DNA of 64,000 nucleotides from Chitinophaga sp. GbtcB8 (GCF_019091455.1 NZ_JAGXJN010000017.1:1-64000), one strand, 5' to 3'. Shown: positions 8,108 through 17,479, counted from the first letter of the stretch. A program made the numbers and translations. The notes: generated from the letters alone by a model not told the origin.

Positions 8108-9673
8108 TTACCGGGCAACGTTCACGGCGCGTTTTTCGCGGATCACCGTTACTTTGATCTGTCCGGGATACTGCATTTCTGTTTGAATCTTAGTGGCAAT
8201 ATCAAAAGAGAGGCGGTCTGCATCGCTGTCCGTTACTTTATCACTTTCAACAATTACGCGCAGCTCGCGGCCAGCCTGTATGGCGTAGGCTTTTTCCACA
8301 CCGTCGTGGGCCAGGGCCAGGTTTTCCAGGTCTTTGATACGCTGCAGGTAGCTCTGCATAATTTCACGGCGTGCACCGGGGCGGGCGCCGCTGATGGCAT
8401 CACAAGCCTGTACAATGGGGGAAATTACATACTGCATTTCCATTTCATCATGGTGGGCGCCTACGGCGTTCACCACAGCAGCATGCTCGCCATATTTTTC
8501 ACACAGCTTGGCGCCTAAAAGGGCGTGGCTCAGCTCTGTTTCTTCATCCGGCACTTTACCAATATCGTGCAGCAGGCCTGCGCGTTTGGCCAGCTTGGGG
8601 TTCAGGCCCAGCTCTGCGGCCATTACACCACACAGGTTAGCGGTTTCTTTGGAGTGCATGAGCAGGTTTTGTCCGTAAGAGGAACGGAAACGCATTTTAC
8701 CTACCAGGCGTACCAGCTCTTTATGCAGGCCATGGATGCCCAGCTCTATCACAGTCCTTTCACCAATGTCCATTACCTGCTCTTCCAGCTGTTTCTTAGT
8801 TTTTTCCACTACTTCCTCAATACGGGCGGGGTGTATACGGCCATCCTGTACCAGGCGCTGGAGGGAGAGGCGGGCTATTTCCCTGCGCAGGGGATCGAAG
8901 GAAGATAATACGATGGCTTCCGGGGTATCATCCACGATCAGGTCTACACCGGTAGCTGCTTCAATGGCGCGTATGTTACGGCCTTCACGGCCAATGATCT
9001 GGCCTTTAATTTCATCACTTTCCAGGTTAAATACGGTAATGGCATTTTCAATGGTTTGCTCAGCTGCCGTACGCTGGATGGATTGTATAATGATCTTCTT
9101 TGCTTCTTTATTGGCCTTGCTCTTGGCGTCTTCAATAATCTCCTGGATGTGGGCCAGGGCCTGGCTGCGGGCTTCTTCCTTCAGGCTTTCCACCAGCTGG
9201 TGCTTAGCTTCTTCTGCGGTAAGGCCGGCTACTTTTTCCAGGCGGCGGATATGTTCTTCCTGGTGTTTTTCCAGGTCATTGCGTTTGATGGCTACCAGCT
9301 CCATCTGCCGGTTCAGGTTTTCCTTGATGGCTTCATTTTCCTGTACCTGTTTCTGCAGCTGCTCGTTCTTCTGGTTCAGGCCTAACTCTTTCTGCTTAAT
9401 GCGGTTCTCTGAATCGGCTAGCTTCTGATTACGCTGCAACACTTCCTTATCATGCTCCGTTTTTAGCTGCAGATATTTTTCCTTGGCTTCCAGTAACCTG
9501 TCTTTTTTCAGGTTCTCTGCACTTATCTGGGCATCACTTATGATCTTTTGGGCCTGTTGCTCTGCATCCTGTATCTTCTGCTGCGTGTTTTTGGCAAATA
9601 TCACCTTACCTAACACTATTCCAATTACCAATGCCACCACCGCGGCTATTGTCGTTATTACAGTTGTATCCAT
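8108..9673 (-). CDS. rny: Ribonuclease Y
   Basis: RNase Y is a membrane-anchored endoribonuclease that starts mRNA decay. The 521 residues have the expected order: an N-terminal transmembrane helix (about 5-24, TTIAAVVALVIGIVLGKVIF), a long charged coiled coil (about 30-205), a KH RNA-binding domain (about 210-275, GREGRNIRAIEAATGVDLIV) and a metal-binding HD domain with LLHDIGKVPDEETELSHALL. The start ATG at 9673 gives the TM helix directly and matches family length. It lies downstream of zapA in the conserved Bacteroidota order pheT, small coiled coil, zapA, rny. A leader hairpin precedes it at 9710-9746. Confidence 0.97.
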   Translation of the reverse strand: MDTTVITTIAAVVALVIGIVLGKVIFAKNTQQKIQDAEQQAQKIISDAQISAENLKKDRLLEAKEKYLQLKTEHDKEVLQRNQKLADSENRIKQKELGLNQKNEQLQKQVQENEAIKENLNRQMELVAIKRNDLEKHQEEHIRRLEKVAGLTAEEAKHQLVESLKEEARSQALAHIQEIIEDAKSKANKEAKKIIIQSIQRTAAEQTIENAITVFNLESDEIKGQIIGREGRNIRAIEAATGVDLIVDDTPEAIVLSSFDPLRREIARLSLQRLVQDGRIHPARIEEVVEKTKKQLEEQVMDIGERTVIELGIHGLHKELVRLVGKMRFRSSYGQNLLMHSKETANLCGVMAAELGLNPKLAKRAGLLHDIGKVPDEETELSHALLGAKLCEKYGEHAAVVNAVGAHHDEMEMQYVISPIVQACDAISGARPGARREIMQSYLQRIKDLENLALAHDGVEKAYAIQAGRELRVIVESDKVTDSDADRLSFDIATKIQTEMQYPGQIKVTVIREKRAVNVAR

Positions 9674-9709
9674 ACAAAAAATTTAAAATTGAATATATAT
9701 TGCATTCTT

Positions 9710-9746
9710 CGTCACCGCCTTTCCCAGGCAATGGTAGAACTTGACG
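9710..9746 (-). other. Hairpin in the rny leader
   Basis: On the minus strand CGTCA and TGACG close a stem with an inner TTGCCT/AGGCGG pairing, about 40-75 nt upstream of the rny ATG. A -7-like TATTTTTG lies just upstream (plus-strand 9757-9764), without a clear -33 partner. It could be a structured 5' UTR of rny. I could not show that this zapA-rny gap encodes a longer RNA. Confidence 0.35.
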
Positions 9747-9951
9747 CGCGAAAATAACAAAAATAATGTGCAGATGTGCGATGTGCGGGTATGGAGAACG
9801 GTGTAAATCCCCTGTTTTACAACTTCTTTAACGAAATGGCAAGTAATTAAGGTACTTTATTTCAGTTGATTATGAATTAATGAAATAAATTTATATTACT
9901 CCCTGTTAATCTATTTTTTCAAAAGATCCCAACACAATCAAAAAACACACA

Positions 9952-10245
9952 TCATTTCAACTGCTCATCCAACAGTGCTTCCAGCCTTTGCAATTTTTCC
10001 TGTAAATAGGGTGCTCCTTCTGCCTGTGCCTTTCCGCCACTGGTAACGGGGTGGGTAGCGTACATGATCAGCGCCATGGCAATATAATCCTGGAGGTCTT
10101 TACCGGCATAGGCCGTTTTGAACTCAATGATCTTGTCATTCACCTCTTTCATGATGCGGCGTACGGCTTCTTCTTCTTCCGGTTTGATCTTAATCCGGTA
10201 AGAGCGGTCTGCCACTACTATATTTACAGGAATCAGTTGTTCCAT
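9952..10245 (-). CDS. zapA: Cell division protein ZapA
   Basis: ZapA is a small cytoplasmic protein that bundles FtsZ filaments at the division ring. The 97-residue product has the family N-terminal beta region (IPVNIVVADRSYRIKIKPEE), a helix with VNDKIIEFKTAYAGKDLQDY, and a C-terminal coiled coil (LQEKLQRLEALLDEQL). Length is typical. The preceding gene is a small coiled-coil protein 25 bp upstream, probably in the same operon. Confidence 0.9.
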   Translation of the reverse strand: MEQLIPVNIVVADRSYRIKIKPEEEEAVRRIMKEVNDKIIEFKTAYAGKDLQDYIAMALIMYATHPVTSGGKAQAEGAPYLQEKLQRLEALLDEQLK

Positions 10246-10270
10246 AACTACTAATTAACACTTTTCCCGG

Positions 10271-10579
10271 CTAACTGTTTAATAACGCTATACAACGGTC
10301 TATTTCTTTTATATAGTCGTTGATCCTGGTGCGCATTTCCTTTTTAAAGTCCTCATCCTCTTCCGGTGAGGCGGGGGGCCCGGCTGCTACCGTGGCTATT
10401 TTGGCCAGGTGCAGCTTTTGTTCCAGCTGAATAATGGTTTGCTGCTGTGTGCGCACCTCCTGCTGCTGGTGCTGCAGCTGCTCCTTCAGCCACGCATTTT
10501 CCTGCTGCTCCTGTTGCAGCTTTTTCAGCAGCAGTTGCAGCTTTTCTTCAATGCGTTGTATGTGTTGCTCCAGAGCCAT
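10271..10579 (-). CDS. Small coiled-coil protein of unknown function
   Basis: The 102-residue product is almost wholly a Gln/Glu/Leu-rich coiled coil (about residues 5-62: repeated QLLLKKLQQEQQ-type heptads) followed by an acidic patch (SPEEDEDFKKEMRTRIN) and a short helix ending DRCIALLNS. It sits between pheT and zapA, where many Bacteroidota encode a small coiled-coil protein. A division-related partner of ZapA is plausible from position and fold, but I recognise no characterised family. Confidence 0.75.
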   Translation of the reverse strand: MALEQHIQRIEEKLQLLLKKLQQEQQENAWLKEQLQHQQQEVRTQQQTIIQLEQKLHLAKIATVAAGPPASPEEDEDFKKEMRTRINDYIKEIDRCIALLNS

Positions 10580-10607
10580 TATTCAATGTGCCAATATGCA
10601 GATGGAA

Positions 10608-13040
10608 TTATTTTCTTATTTGCGCCTGCAATTGTGTTTCAAAAGTTTTTACCAGCTTGTCCATTACGGCATCTATCTCTTTGTCTGTAAGCGTTTTCTG
10701 CGTATCCTGGAAAGTAAAGCTTACTGCGTAAGAGCGTTTGTTGGCTCCCAGCTTTTCACTTTCAAAAACGTCAAACAAATTAATATGTTGCAGCAGTGAG
10801 GATTTCACGGTGCGTGCAGCGGCTTCCACATCCGCAAACCGTACCTGTTTGTCCAGCACCAGTGCCAGATCCCTGCGTACGGCCGGGAATTTCGGAATTT
10901 CGCTGTAAAAGGTATCCTTTTTTGGTAAGGCGGCCAAAACAGCCTGCCAGTTAATATCGGCAAACCATACCGGCTGCTTAATATCAAACTGCTTGAGCCT
11001 GGAGCCGGATACGGCGCCCAGCTGCACCAGGGGCTGGCCGTTACCTTTAATCTGCCAGGCAAATTGCAGCCCGTCCACTTCCAGCTCTGCCCATTGTAGT
11101 GAGCGGATGCCCAGCTGGGCCAGCACATTGCCTACATATCCTTTCATGAAATAAAAATCTACCGGGGCTGCTTCGTATAACCAGCTTTCCGGTCTTTTAC
11201 GGCCGGTAAGGTACAGGCACAGGTGCTCTGTTTCCTGGTACTTGCCCTGGCCCGTGGTGGCGTAGGTTTTACCAAATTCAAAGAACAGCAGGTCCTCATT
11301 TTTGCGGTTCAGGTTATAAGCTACGCTTTCCAGGCCGGTTTCCAGCATGGAGGGACGCATTACATCCAGGTCTGCACTGAGGTTGTTGATCATTTTTACC
11401 GTGCGCTCCAGCACTTCCGGCGTAAAATATTTGCTGTTGGTAATGGAGTTGGTGAATATTTCATTAAAACCGTTGCCTGCCAGGTAACCGGCTATTTTTT
11501 CGCGTACCGTTTCCCGGTCCGGCCTGGCCGTAATGGCCGGGGTAATAAGCACCTGGGAGGGGATCTCCACATTATCCAGGCCATCGATACGCATTATTTC
11601 TTCTACAATATCGGCGGGTATGGAAATATCCGGTTTGCTGTAGGGTACATTCACCTTCAGGTGCTCAGGTGTTTCCGCCAGTATTTCAAAACCCAGGCTG
11701 GCTAGTATGTTGCTGATCTTTTCTTTGCTGTATTCCTTGCCGCTCAGCTTTTTAATATAAGCCCAGGTAGCGGTTACTTCCGTTTTAGGTTTAGCCTGCG
11801 GGTAAACGTCTGTTACTTCGGACGCAATCTTACCGCCGGCCAGCTCACAAATAAGGGCGGCGGCGCGTTGCAGCACAAATACGGTATTGGATATATCCAC
11901 TCCTTTTTCAAAACGGGTAGCGGCATCTGTACGCAGGCCGTGCCGGAAAGAGGAGGCGCGTATACCCGTGCCGGTAAAACAGGCGCTTTCAAGGAAAATG
12001 TTGTGCGTGGTATCTGTTACCCCGGAGTGCAGGCCGCCAAATACACCGGCTAAACACATGGGCTCACTGTTACCATTGCAGATCATAAGGTCTGCGGCAT
12101 CCAGCTTACGTTCCTTGCCATCCAGCGTTACAAAGGCTGTTCCGGCAGGCAGGTTCTTTACGATCACTTTACTGCCGGTAATAACATCTGCATTAAAAGC
12201 ATGCAGGGGCTGCCCGGTTTCGTGCAGTATAAAATTGGTGATGTCTACTATATTATTAATAGGCCGTACCCCAATGGCTAATAATTTATTGCGCAGCCAG
12301 TCCGGTGAGGGGGCGGTTTGCACCCCGGTAATGGATATACCGGCGTAGCGGGGGCAGGCGGCTGTGTTTTCCACACTAACGCTAATGGGTAATGGTGTTG
12401 CTGCTTTAGGCAGCTCCGGTATTACGGGCAGCTTAGCCTGGTACCGGCGGGTATTTTCCAGGTTATTATAATAGGCGCATACATCCCGGGCCACGCCTAT
12501 ATGGCTCATGGCGTCCATACGGTTGGGGGTAAGGCCAATTTCGTATATCCAGTCCTGTACGGGCTTAAATATTTCGCGGGCAGGGGTACCGGCTTGTAAG
12601 GCTGCATCCAGCACCAGTATGCCGGCGTGGCTGCTGCCCAGGCCAATTTCATCTTCTGCACAGATCATGCCCTGGCTTTCTTCACCGCGGATCTTTGCCT
12701 TTTTCATGGTCATGGGCTCGCCGCTTAGAGGGTAAATAGTAGCGCCAATAGGGGCTACCACCACTTTCTGGCCTACGGCTACATTGGGTGCGCCGCATAC
12801 AATGTTCAGCGGTTCCGGGCCGCCAATATTTACGGTGGTCAGTTTCAGCTTATCTGCGTTCGGGTGGGGGATGGCTGTCAGCACTTCGCCTATCACCAGC
12901 CCTTCCAGGCTGCCTTTTACGGATTCAAATCTTTCCAGGCTTTCCACTTCCAGGCCTATACGCGTTAATATAACAGACAAATCCTCCGGTGAGGGCTGTA
13001 CCGGCAAATATTCACAAAGCCAATTGTAAGAAATAGTCAT
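10608..13040 (-). CDS. pheT: Phenylalanyl-tRNA synthetase beta subunit
   Basis: With PheS it forms the heterotetramer that charges tRNA-Phe. I chose the ATG at 13040 (MTISYNWLCEYLPVQPSPED), giving 810 residues, the usual bacterial length; the longer open frame to 13091 adds 17 unrelated residues. Visible domains are the EMAP-like tRNA-binding domain (about 40-150, IGEVLTAIPHPNADKLKLTT), the B3/4 editing region, B5 (about 400-480), and the C-terminal anticodon-binding FDX-ACB domain (PKFPAVRRDLALVLDKQVRF to VMDKLVKTFETQLQAQIRK). No pheS is adjacent. It heads the minus-strand block that includes zapA and rny. Confidence 0.97.
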   Translation of the reverse strand: MTISYNWLCEYLPVQPSPEDLSVILTRIGLEVESLERFESVKGSLEGLVIGEVLTAIPHPNADKLKLTTVNIGGPEPLNIVCGAPNVAVGQKVVVAPIGATIYPLSGEPMTMKKAKIRGEESQGMICAEDEIGLGSSHAGILVLDAALQAGTPAREIFKPVQDWIYEIGLTPNRMDAMSHIGVARDVCAYYNNLENTRRYQAKLPVIPELPKAATPLPISVSVENTAACPRYAGISITGVQTAPSPDWLRNKLLAIGVRPINNIVDITNFILHETGQPLHAFNADVITGSKVIVKNLPAGTAFVTLDGKERKLDAADLMICNGNSEPMCLAGVFGGLHSGVTDTTHNIFLESACFTGTGIRASSFRHGLRTDAATRFEKGVDISNTVFVLQRAAALICELAGGKIASEVTDVYPQAKPKTEVTATWAYIKKLSGKEYSKEKISNILASLGFEILAETPEHLKVNVPYSKPDISIPADIVEEIMRIDGLDNVEIPSQVLITPAITARPDRETVREKIAGYLAGNGFNEIFTNSITNSKYFTPEVLERTVKMINNLSADLDVMRPSMLETGLESVAYNLNRKNEDLLFFEFGKTYATTGQGKYQETEHLCLYLTGRKRPESWLYEAAPVDFYFMKGYVGNVLAQLGIRSLQWAELEVDGLQFAWQIKGNGQPLVQLGAVSGSRLKQFDIKQPVWFADINWQAVLAALPKKDTFYSEIPKFPAVRRDLALVLDKQVRFADVEAAARTVKSSLLQHINLFDVFESEKLGANKRSYAVSFTFQDTQKTLTDKEIDAVMDKLVKTFETQLQAQIRK

Positions 13041-13078
13041 TTTACAAGATAATAAAGTGGTGTAAAGATAATTAAAAA

Positions 13079-13110
13079 GTCCACAGTCCACGGTCTATGG
13101 TCCACAAGCT
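13079..13110. repeat. Short word array (GTCCACAGTCCAC type)
   Basis: A run of near-copies of GTCCAC: gtccacagtccac, ggtctatggtccac. It sits about 40 bp upstream of the chosen pheT start. It resembles one arm of the word-built elements elsewhere in the window, but here no second arm is evident. Confidence 0.4.
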
Positions 13111-13236
13111 GTTAGGTGGTTTATAAAGGAGAAAACAGGCGGTTGGCCATCAAAGGCGGGTGCTAAAATGGATCGTGACCGGCGAACGCGTCCGGGTTTT
13201 TCTCCCACGAACATGTGAATTACGATCCAAGGATTA

Positions 13237-13356
13237 TGTGGAAAATCTTTTTACACAAAGTGTGTGAATAATCGGAAATTTGCAGGGTATTTTTGTGCCA
13301 ATTGGTGGATAACAGTAGTGCAGTCAGTGGATAACTGACAATTTGCGTGTGAATAT
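13237..13356. other. Cluster of DnaA-box-like sites upstream of dnaB
   Basis: Within 120 bp there are four sites one mismatch from the box TGTGGATAA (reverse complement of TTATCCACA): TGTGGAAAA (13237), TGTGAATAA (13263), GGTGGATAA (13304) and AGTGGATAA (13326). There are two weaker sites, TTTTACACA (13249) and TGTGAATAT (13348). Most point the same way. An A/T-rich stretch follows (about 13368-13480 and 13530-13575). The region is gene-free (13041-13575) and lies where transcription diverges: pheT and everything to its left on the minus strand, dnaB, MATE and rsmE on the plus strand. It is either a DnaA-regulated dnaB promoter or a candidate replication origin. Confidence 0.45.
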
Positions 13357-13575
13357 CGTGTGCGTGATGTTTTATAAATATTATCCGCTTATGGTAAGGC
13401 TTTAATGAAAAAATGCGTTTACCTTAGTTTTTACAGCTCAAAAAAGTTTACAATTTGTTAAAGAAGAACTGAATACCGGGATGCTAAAAATTTGCAGGAC
13501 CCATTGGGGAAACAGGCCATAACAATAGTACAGTAATCTATTTTTCATTCATTTTTCTTAATTCTTTTAACATAA

Positions 13576-15150
13576 ATGGATCTTAATCTCAAGAAAGACC
13601 GTAAAGATGTACGTAGGAAGCCGTCCATTGATGTATCCAGCATGGTATACGGAAAAATACCACCACAGTCAAAAGATATGGAGGAGGCAGTACTGGGGGC
13701 CATCATGCTGGAAAAGGGCGCTTTTGATACCGTGATAGAGATCCTGAAACCGGAATGTTTTTATGTGGAGGCGCATCAGCGCATTTTCCTGTCTATGCAG
13801 CGGTTAGCCGCTAAATCCATGCCGGTGGATATCCTTACTGTGGTGGAAGAACTGAAATCTTCCGCAGAACTGGAAATGGTGGGTGGGCCTTTTTATGTTA
13901 CCCGGCTTACCAACACCGTTGTTTCCTCTGCCAATATTGAGGCGCACGCGCGTATCATCCTGCAGAAATTTATTCAGCGGGAGCTCATACGTATATCCGG
14001 CGAAATACTGAGCGAGGCGTATGAAGATACGGCCGACGTGTTTGACCTGCTGGATGGAGCGGAATCCAAACTGTTTGAAATTACCAATAATCACCTGCGT
14101 AAGAACTATGATTCCATAGACCGCGTACTGGTGAATACCATGAAACGTATTGAGGACCTGCGTAATAAAGGCGACGATATTACCGGGGTACCTTCCGGGT
14201 TCCCATCGCTGGACAAGGTTACTTATGGATGGCAGCCCACGGATCTTATCATCATAGCGGCCCGTCCGTCAGTAGGTAAAACCGCGTTTGCGCTGAACCT
14301 GGCCAGGAATGCGGCCTTACACCCGCGTTTTGCCAAAGGCGCTGCGGTGTTCTCACTGGAAATGTCCTCCGGGCAGATCGTACAACGTATCCTGTCCGCG
14401 GAATCAGAGATCAAGCTGGAAAAAATTTCCCGTGGTAAGCTGGAAGAGTATGAGATGAAGAAGCTGATGACACACGGTATTGAACGTTTGGCCAAGGCCC
14501 CCATCTTTATTGATGATACGCCAGCGCTGAACATTTTTGAGCTGCGCGCCAAATGCCGCAGGCTGGTACATAACCACGGCGTAGGGGTGATCATCATTGA
14601 CTACCTGCAGCTGATGAGCGGTGGCGGCGATGGCCGTAACACCAACCGTGAGCAGGAGATCAGTAAAATTTCCCGCGATCTGAAAGGCCTGGCAAAAGAG
14701 CTGCATGTACCGGTGATAGCACTGTCGCAGTTAAGCCGTGATGTGGAAAAACGTAAGGATGGTAACAAGATGCCGCAGCTGAGTGACCTGCGTGAATCCG
14801 GCGCCATTGAACAGGATGCGGACATGGTAATGTTCCTGTACCGCCCTGAATACTACGAAATTACCGCCAATGAAATGGGCGAATCCAATAAAGGTGAAAC
14901 GCACGTGCGTATAGCCAAACACCGTAACGGCCAGCTGGATACCATTAAGCTGCGCGCGGTGCTGGAGTTCCAGCGTTTTGAGGATGATGGCAGCCTGGAA
15001 GGCGGCGGTGGTCCCGGTGGCGGCAACCCGTATGCGGGCATGCGCCAGGGCGGAAGCAGCAACGATGAAGCCAAGATGTTTATCCAGAAAGGTTCTAAAA
15101 TGAACGATATGGATTTTGGAGATGATGGGTTGGAAGACGCTCCTTTCTAA
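13576..15150 (+). CDS. dnaB: Replicative DNA helicase DnaB
   Basis: DnaB is the hexameric 5'-3' helicase that opens the replication fork. The 524-residue product has an N-terminal DnaB domain (about 28-130, PPQSKDMEEAVLGAIMLEKG), a linker, and a RecA-like ATPase domain with Walker A ARPSVGKTAF near residue 232, a Walker B-type IIIIDYLQLMSG, and ALSQLSRDVEKR. The C-terminal tail is Gly-rich (about 475-490) and acidic, usual for Bacteroidota DnaB. There is no intein. The start at 13576 follows a long gene-free region with DnaA-box-like sites. Confidence 0.97.
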   Translation: MDLNLKKDRKDVRRKPSIDVSSMVYGKIPPQSKDMEEAVLGAIMLEKGAFDTVIEILKPECFYVEAHQRIFLSMQRLAAKSMPVDILTVVEELKSSAELEMVGGPFYVTRLTNTVVSSANIEAHARIILQKFIQRELIRISGEILSEAYEDTADVFDLLDGAESKLFEITNNHLRKNYDSIDRVLVNTMKRIEDLRNKGDDITGVPSGFPSLDKVTYGWQPTDLIIIAARPSVGKTAFALNLARNAALHPRFAKGAAVFSLEMSSGQIVQRILSAESEIKLEKISRGKLEEYEMKKLMTHGIERLAKAPIFIDDTPALNIFELRAKCRRLVHNHGVGVIIIDYLQLMSGGGDGRNTNREQEISKISRDLKGLAKELHVPVIALSQLSRDVEKRKDGNKMPQLSDLRESGAIEQDADMVMFLYRPEYYEITANEMGESNKGETHVRIAKHRNGQLDTIKLRAVLEFQRFEDDGSLEGGGGPGGGNPYAGMRQGGSSNDEAKMFIQKGSKMNDMDFGDDGLEDAPF

Positions 15151-15172
15151 ATTCTGGTACTGTAAAAGAAAT

Positions 15173-15213
15173 TCAAAGAAAAGGGAGAGGGGCACTTCTC
15201 TCTTTTTCTTTTT
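15173..15213 (+). terminator. Probable terminator after dnaB
   Basis: A purine-rich arm AAAGGGAGAG pairs imperfectly with CTTCTCTCTTTTT across a short loop, ending in a T-rich run. It lies 25-60 bp past the dnaB stop codon. Confidence 0.6.
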
Positions 15214-15240
15214 GTATTAGCATCATACTATTCTAGTTCC

Positions 15241-16602
15241 ATGTTTTTAAAATACAAACCGTTTTATAAGGATAATTTCCGTTTAGCCTATCCCGTGGTT
15301 ATTTCCCAGCTGGGGCATACCCTGGTGGGCTTATCTGACAGCATTATTATAGGTCATACCGGCGAAGTGCCGCTGGCAGCCGTTTCCCTGGGCAACAGTA
15401 TTTTTACCATTTTCATGGTAACCGGTCTTGGCGTGTCCTATGGATTAACGCCGCTGATAGCGCAGGAGAACGGGCGGGGAAACAGATCTTACTGCGGTTG
15501 CCTGTTAAGCCAGAGCTTATTGATCAATATAACCGTAGGATTATTGTTATGCGCGGTAATTGTTACCGGCAGCCATTACATACCGCTGCTGGACCAGCCG
15601 ACGGCGGTAGCTACACAGGCTAAGCCCTTTTTGCAGTTCCTGGGATTTTCCTTTTTCCCGTTAATGATCTACCAATCGTTTAAACAATTTGCAGAGGGGC
15701 TGGGCTTTACCCGGCAGGCCATGAACATCAGCATTATCGGGAATGTGATCAATATCCTGCTGGGCATTACGCTGGTGTTCGGGTTGTTTGGCTTACCACG
15801 TATGGGCGTTATAGGCGTGGGTATTGCCACCTTAACAGACCGTGTGCTGATGGCAGCTGCCATGGGCTGGTATGTGCTCAGGGCGCCGCGGTTCAAGCCA
15901 TATTTGCAGGAGTTCCATTTCAGGGATGTATCGCAGGCCACTATACAAAAGATCCTGGGTATTGGCGCACCGGTGGCGCTGCAATACCTGTTTGAAGTAA
16001 GCGCTTTTAGCGGCGCCGTAGTAATGGTGGGCTGGATAGGCGCGCGTGAGCAGGCTGCTCACCAGATAGCCATTAGCCTGGCTACCATGACCTATATGAT
16101 GGCCAGCGGCGTATCTGCCGCAGCGGGTATTAAAAGCGGTAATTTCTTTGGGGCCCGGCAGTTCCGGGAGCTGCGCCTGTCGGCCATTGCCAGCTATCAT
16201 ATGGTGCTGGTGCTGATGGGTACTGCTGCCCTGGTGTTTATGCTGGGGAACCATTTGCTGCCGCTGATGTATATTAAAGAGCCGGAAGTAATTCTGATTG
16301 CCAGCCACCTGCTTATTATTGCTGCTTTTTTCCAGCTGTTTGATGGTACACAGGTAGTAGGGCTGGGGATCTTAAGAGGCATGGGCGATGTGAAGGTGCC
16401 TACAATTATTACGCTGCTGGCTTACTGGGGGCTAGGTTTACCCGTTGGTTATTTACTGGGTATTCATCTGAACTTTGGTATACAGGGCATTTGGTGGGGG
16501 CTGTTACTGGGACTGCTCACGGCTTCCGTGTTATTGTTCATCCGCTTCCAGGTTAAAACGCGTAAGCATATTGTTTTGCCGGAGACTGTTATTTCAAATT
16601 AA
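15241..16602 (+). CDS. MATE family multidrug/Na+ antiporter
   Basis: MATE proteins export cationic drugs and metabolites across the inner membrane using a Na+ or H+ gradient. The 453 residues show about 12 hydrophobic segments in two six-helix halves. The family start is FRLAYPVVISQLGHTLVGLS, followed by DSIIIGHTGEVPLAAVSLGN. The second half has GVSAAAGIKSGNFFGARQ. The architecture fits the NorM/DinF-like branch. It lies 90 bp after dnaB and 15 bp before rsmE, so it may be co-transcribed with rsmE. Drug specificity cannot be predicted. Confidence 0.93.
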   Translation: MFLKYKPFYKDNFRLAYPVVISQLGHTLVGLSDSIIIGHTGEVPLAAVSLGNSIFTIFMVTGLGVSYGLTPLIAQENGRGNRSYCGCLLSQSLLINITVGLLLCAVIVTGSHYIPLLDQPTAVATQAKPFLQFLGFSFFPLMIYQSFKQFAEGLGFTRQAMNISIIGNVINILLGITLVFGLFGLPRMGVIGVGIATLTDRVLMAAAMGWYVLRAPRFKPYLQEFHFRDVSQATIQKILGIGAPVALQYLFEVSAFSGAVVMVGWIGAREQAAHQIAISLATMTYMMASGVSAAAGIKSGNFFGARQFRELRLSAIASYHMVLVLMGTAALVFMLGNHLLPLMYIKEPEVILIASHLLIIAAFFQLFDGTQVVGLGILRGMGDVKVPTIITLLAYWGLGLPVGYLLGIHLNFGIQGIWWGLLLGLLTASVLLFIRFQVKTRKHIVLPETVISN

Positions 16603-16617
16603 TCCTTAATTTTTAGC

Positions 16618-17331
16618 ATGGAATTACCTGTTTTCTACGCCAAAGGCCTGGACCCTGCTGCCACTGCTTACACCATGGACGAGCCTACCTCTAAATACTG
16701 TGTGCAGGTACTGCGAAAGGAAAAAGGGCAGCAGGTGCTGCTGGCCAACGGGCAGGGGCAAAAATTTACAGCCACGATCACAGACGATAACCGGAAGAAA
16801 TGTACAGTGCAGATCCTGCAATGTGAAACCCTGCCGGCTCCCGCACCCATTTTACGTATAGCCATTGCCTTTACCAAAAATACCAGCCGTATGGAGTGGT
16901 TCCTGGAAAAAGCTACGGAAATAGGGATACAGGGTATTATTCCCCTGCTTACCCATCGTACGGAAAAAGAAAAATTTAAAACAGAACGTTTAGAGAATAT
17001 ACTGGTAGCCGCTATGCTACAATCCCAGCAATATTATTTGCCGGAGCTGGCCGCCCCGGTTGTATTTGAGAACTTGGTAAAGCAGCCTGCAGCTGCACAG
17101 TGTTTTATAGCGCATTGCTTACCGGAGCAAAAAATGCATTTACAACAGGTTATGCAGCCCGGGTTGGATACCTTATTATTAATAGGACCGGAAGGCGATT
17201 TTACAGCAGCGGAAATAGAGCAGGCCCTGGGTCAGGGCTTTCAGCCGGTATCTTTAGGGAATACACGCTTACGTACGGAAACCGCCGGGGTGGTGGCGTG
17301 TGTGCTGATGAATGCGGGGAATGGAAGCTAA
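16618..17331 (+). CDS. rsmE: 16S rRNA m3U1498 methyltransferase RsmE
   Basis: RsmE uses S-adenosylmethionine to methylate N3 of U1498 in the 30S subunit. The 237-residue product has an N-terminal PUA-like domain (about 1-70, YCVQVLRKEKGQQVLLANGQ) and a SPOUT methyltransferase domain with the knot motifs LLLIGPEGDFTAAEIEQAL and SLGNTRLRTETAGVVA. Length is typical. It lies 15 bp after the MATE gene. A word-built palindrome starts at its stop codon. Confidence 0.95.
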   Translation: MELPVFYAKGLDPAATAYTMDEPTSKYCVQVLRKEKGQQVLLANGQGQKFTATITDDNRKKCTVQILQCETLPAPAPILRIAIAFTKNTSRMEWFLEKATEIGIQGIIPLLTHRTEKEKFKTERLENILVAAMLQSQQYYLPELAAPVVFENLVKQPAAAQCFIAHCLPEQKMHLQQVMQPGLDTLLLIGPEGDFTAAEIEQALGQGFQPVSLGNTRLRTETAGVVACVLMNAGNGS

Positions 17332-17460
17332 AAGAATGTAAAATCATAAATGTAAAATTTCAAATGTAAAAGTGGAATGCAGCGAAGCCTTGCCGGTATC
17401 TTATCCGCTGCATTCCACTTTTACATTTAGCATTTAAAATTTTACATTTTACATTCTTTT
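17330..17460. repeat. Large intergenic palindrome, word AATGTAAAA
   Basis: The whole gap between the convergent rsmE and terC genes is one inverted repeat. The inner arms are a perfect 23-bp match (17362-17384 with 17406-17428; core GTGGAATGCAGCG) around a 21-nt loop. The outer arms are tandem near-copies of AATGTAAAA, and the ends match as AAAAGAATGTAAAA (17330) and TTTTACATTCTTTT (17447). The left arm shares its first 22 nt with the element at 41001, and the right arm is also alike (TTTAGCATTT, TTTTACATT), while the loops are unrelated. It could also stop transcription from both sides. Confidence 0.8.
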
Positions 17461-17479
17461 TGGTCAACACATCAGCACA

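Noticed and set aside
9674..9951. Possible 6S RNA in the zapA-rny gap
   Set aside because: The position is attractive because ssrS follows zapA in enteric bacteria, but I could not find the long bulged rod; only a short leader hairpin is supported.
10409..10799. Plus-strand frames over the small coiled-coil gene and the end of pheT
   Set aside because: They are Cys/Leu-rich mirror images of Gln/Glu-rich coiled-coil coding and of pheT, so they are not genes.
13130..13230. tRNA-like or other RNA gene in the dnaB upstream region, from the TGGATCGT/ACGATCCA pairing
   Set aside because: The arms are 8 nt and far apart with no cloverleaf; no tRNA features such as a T-loop or anticodon arm are seen.
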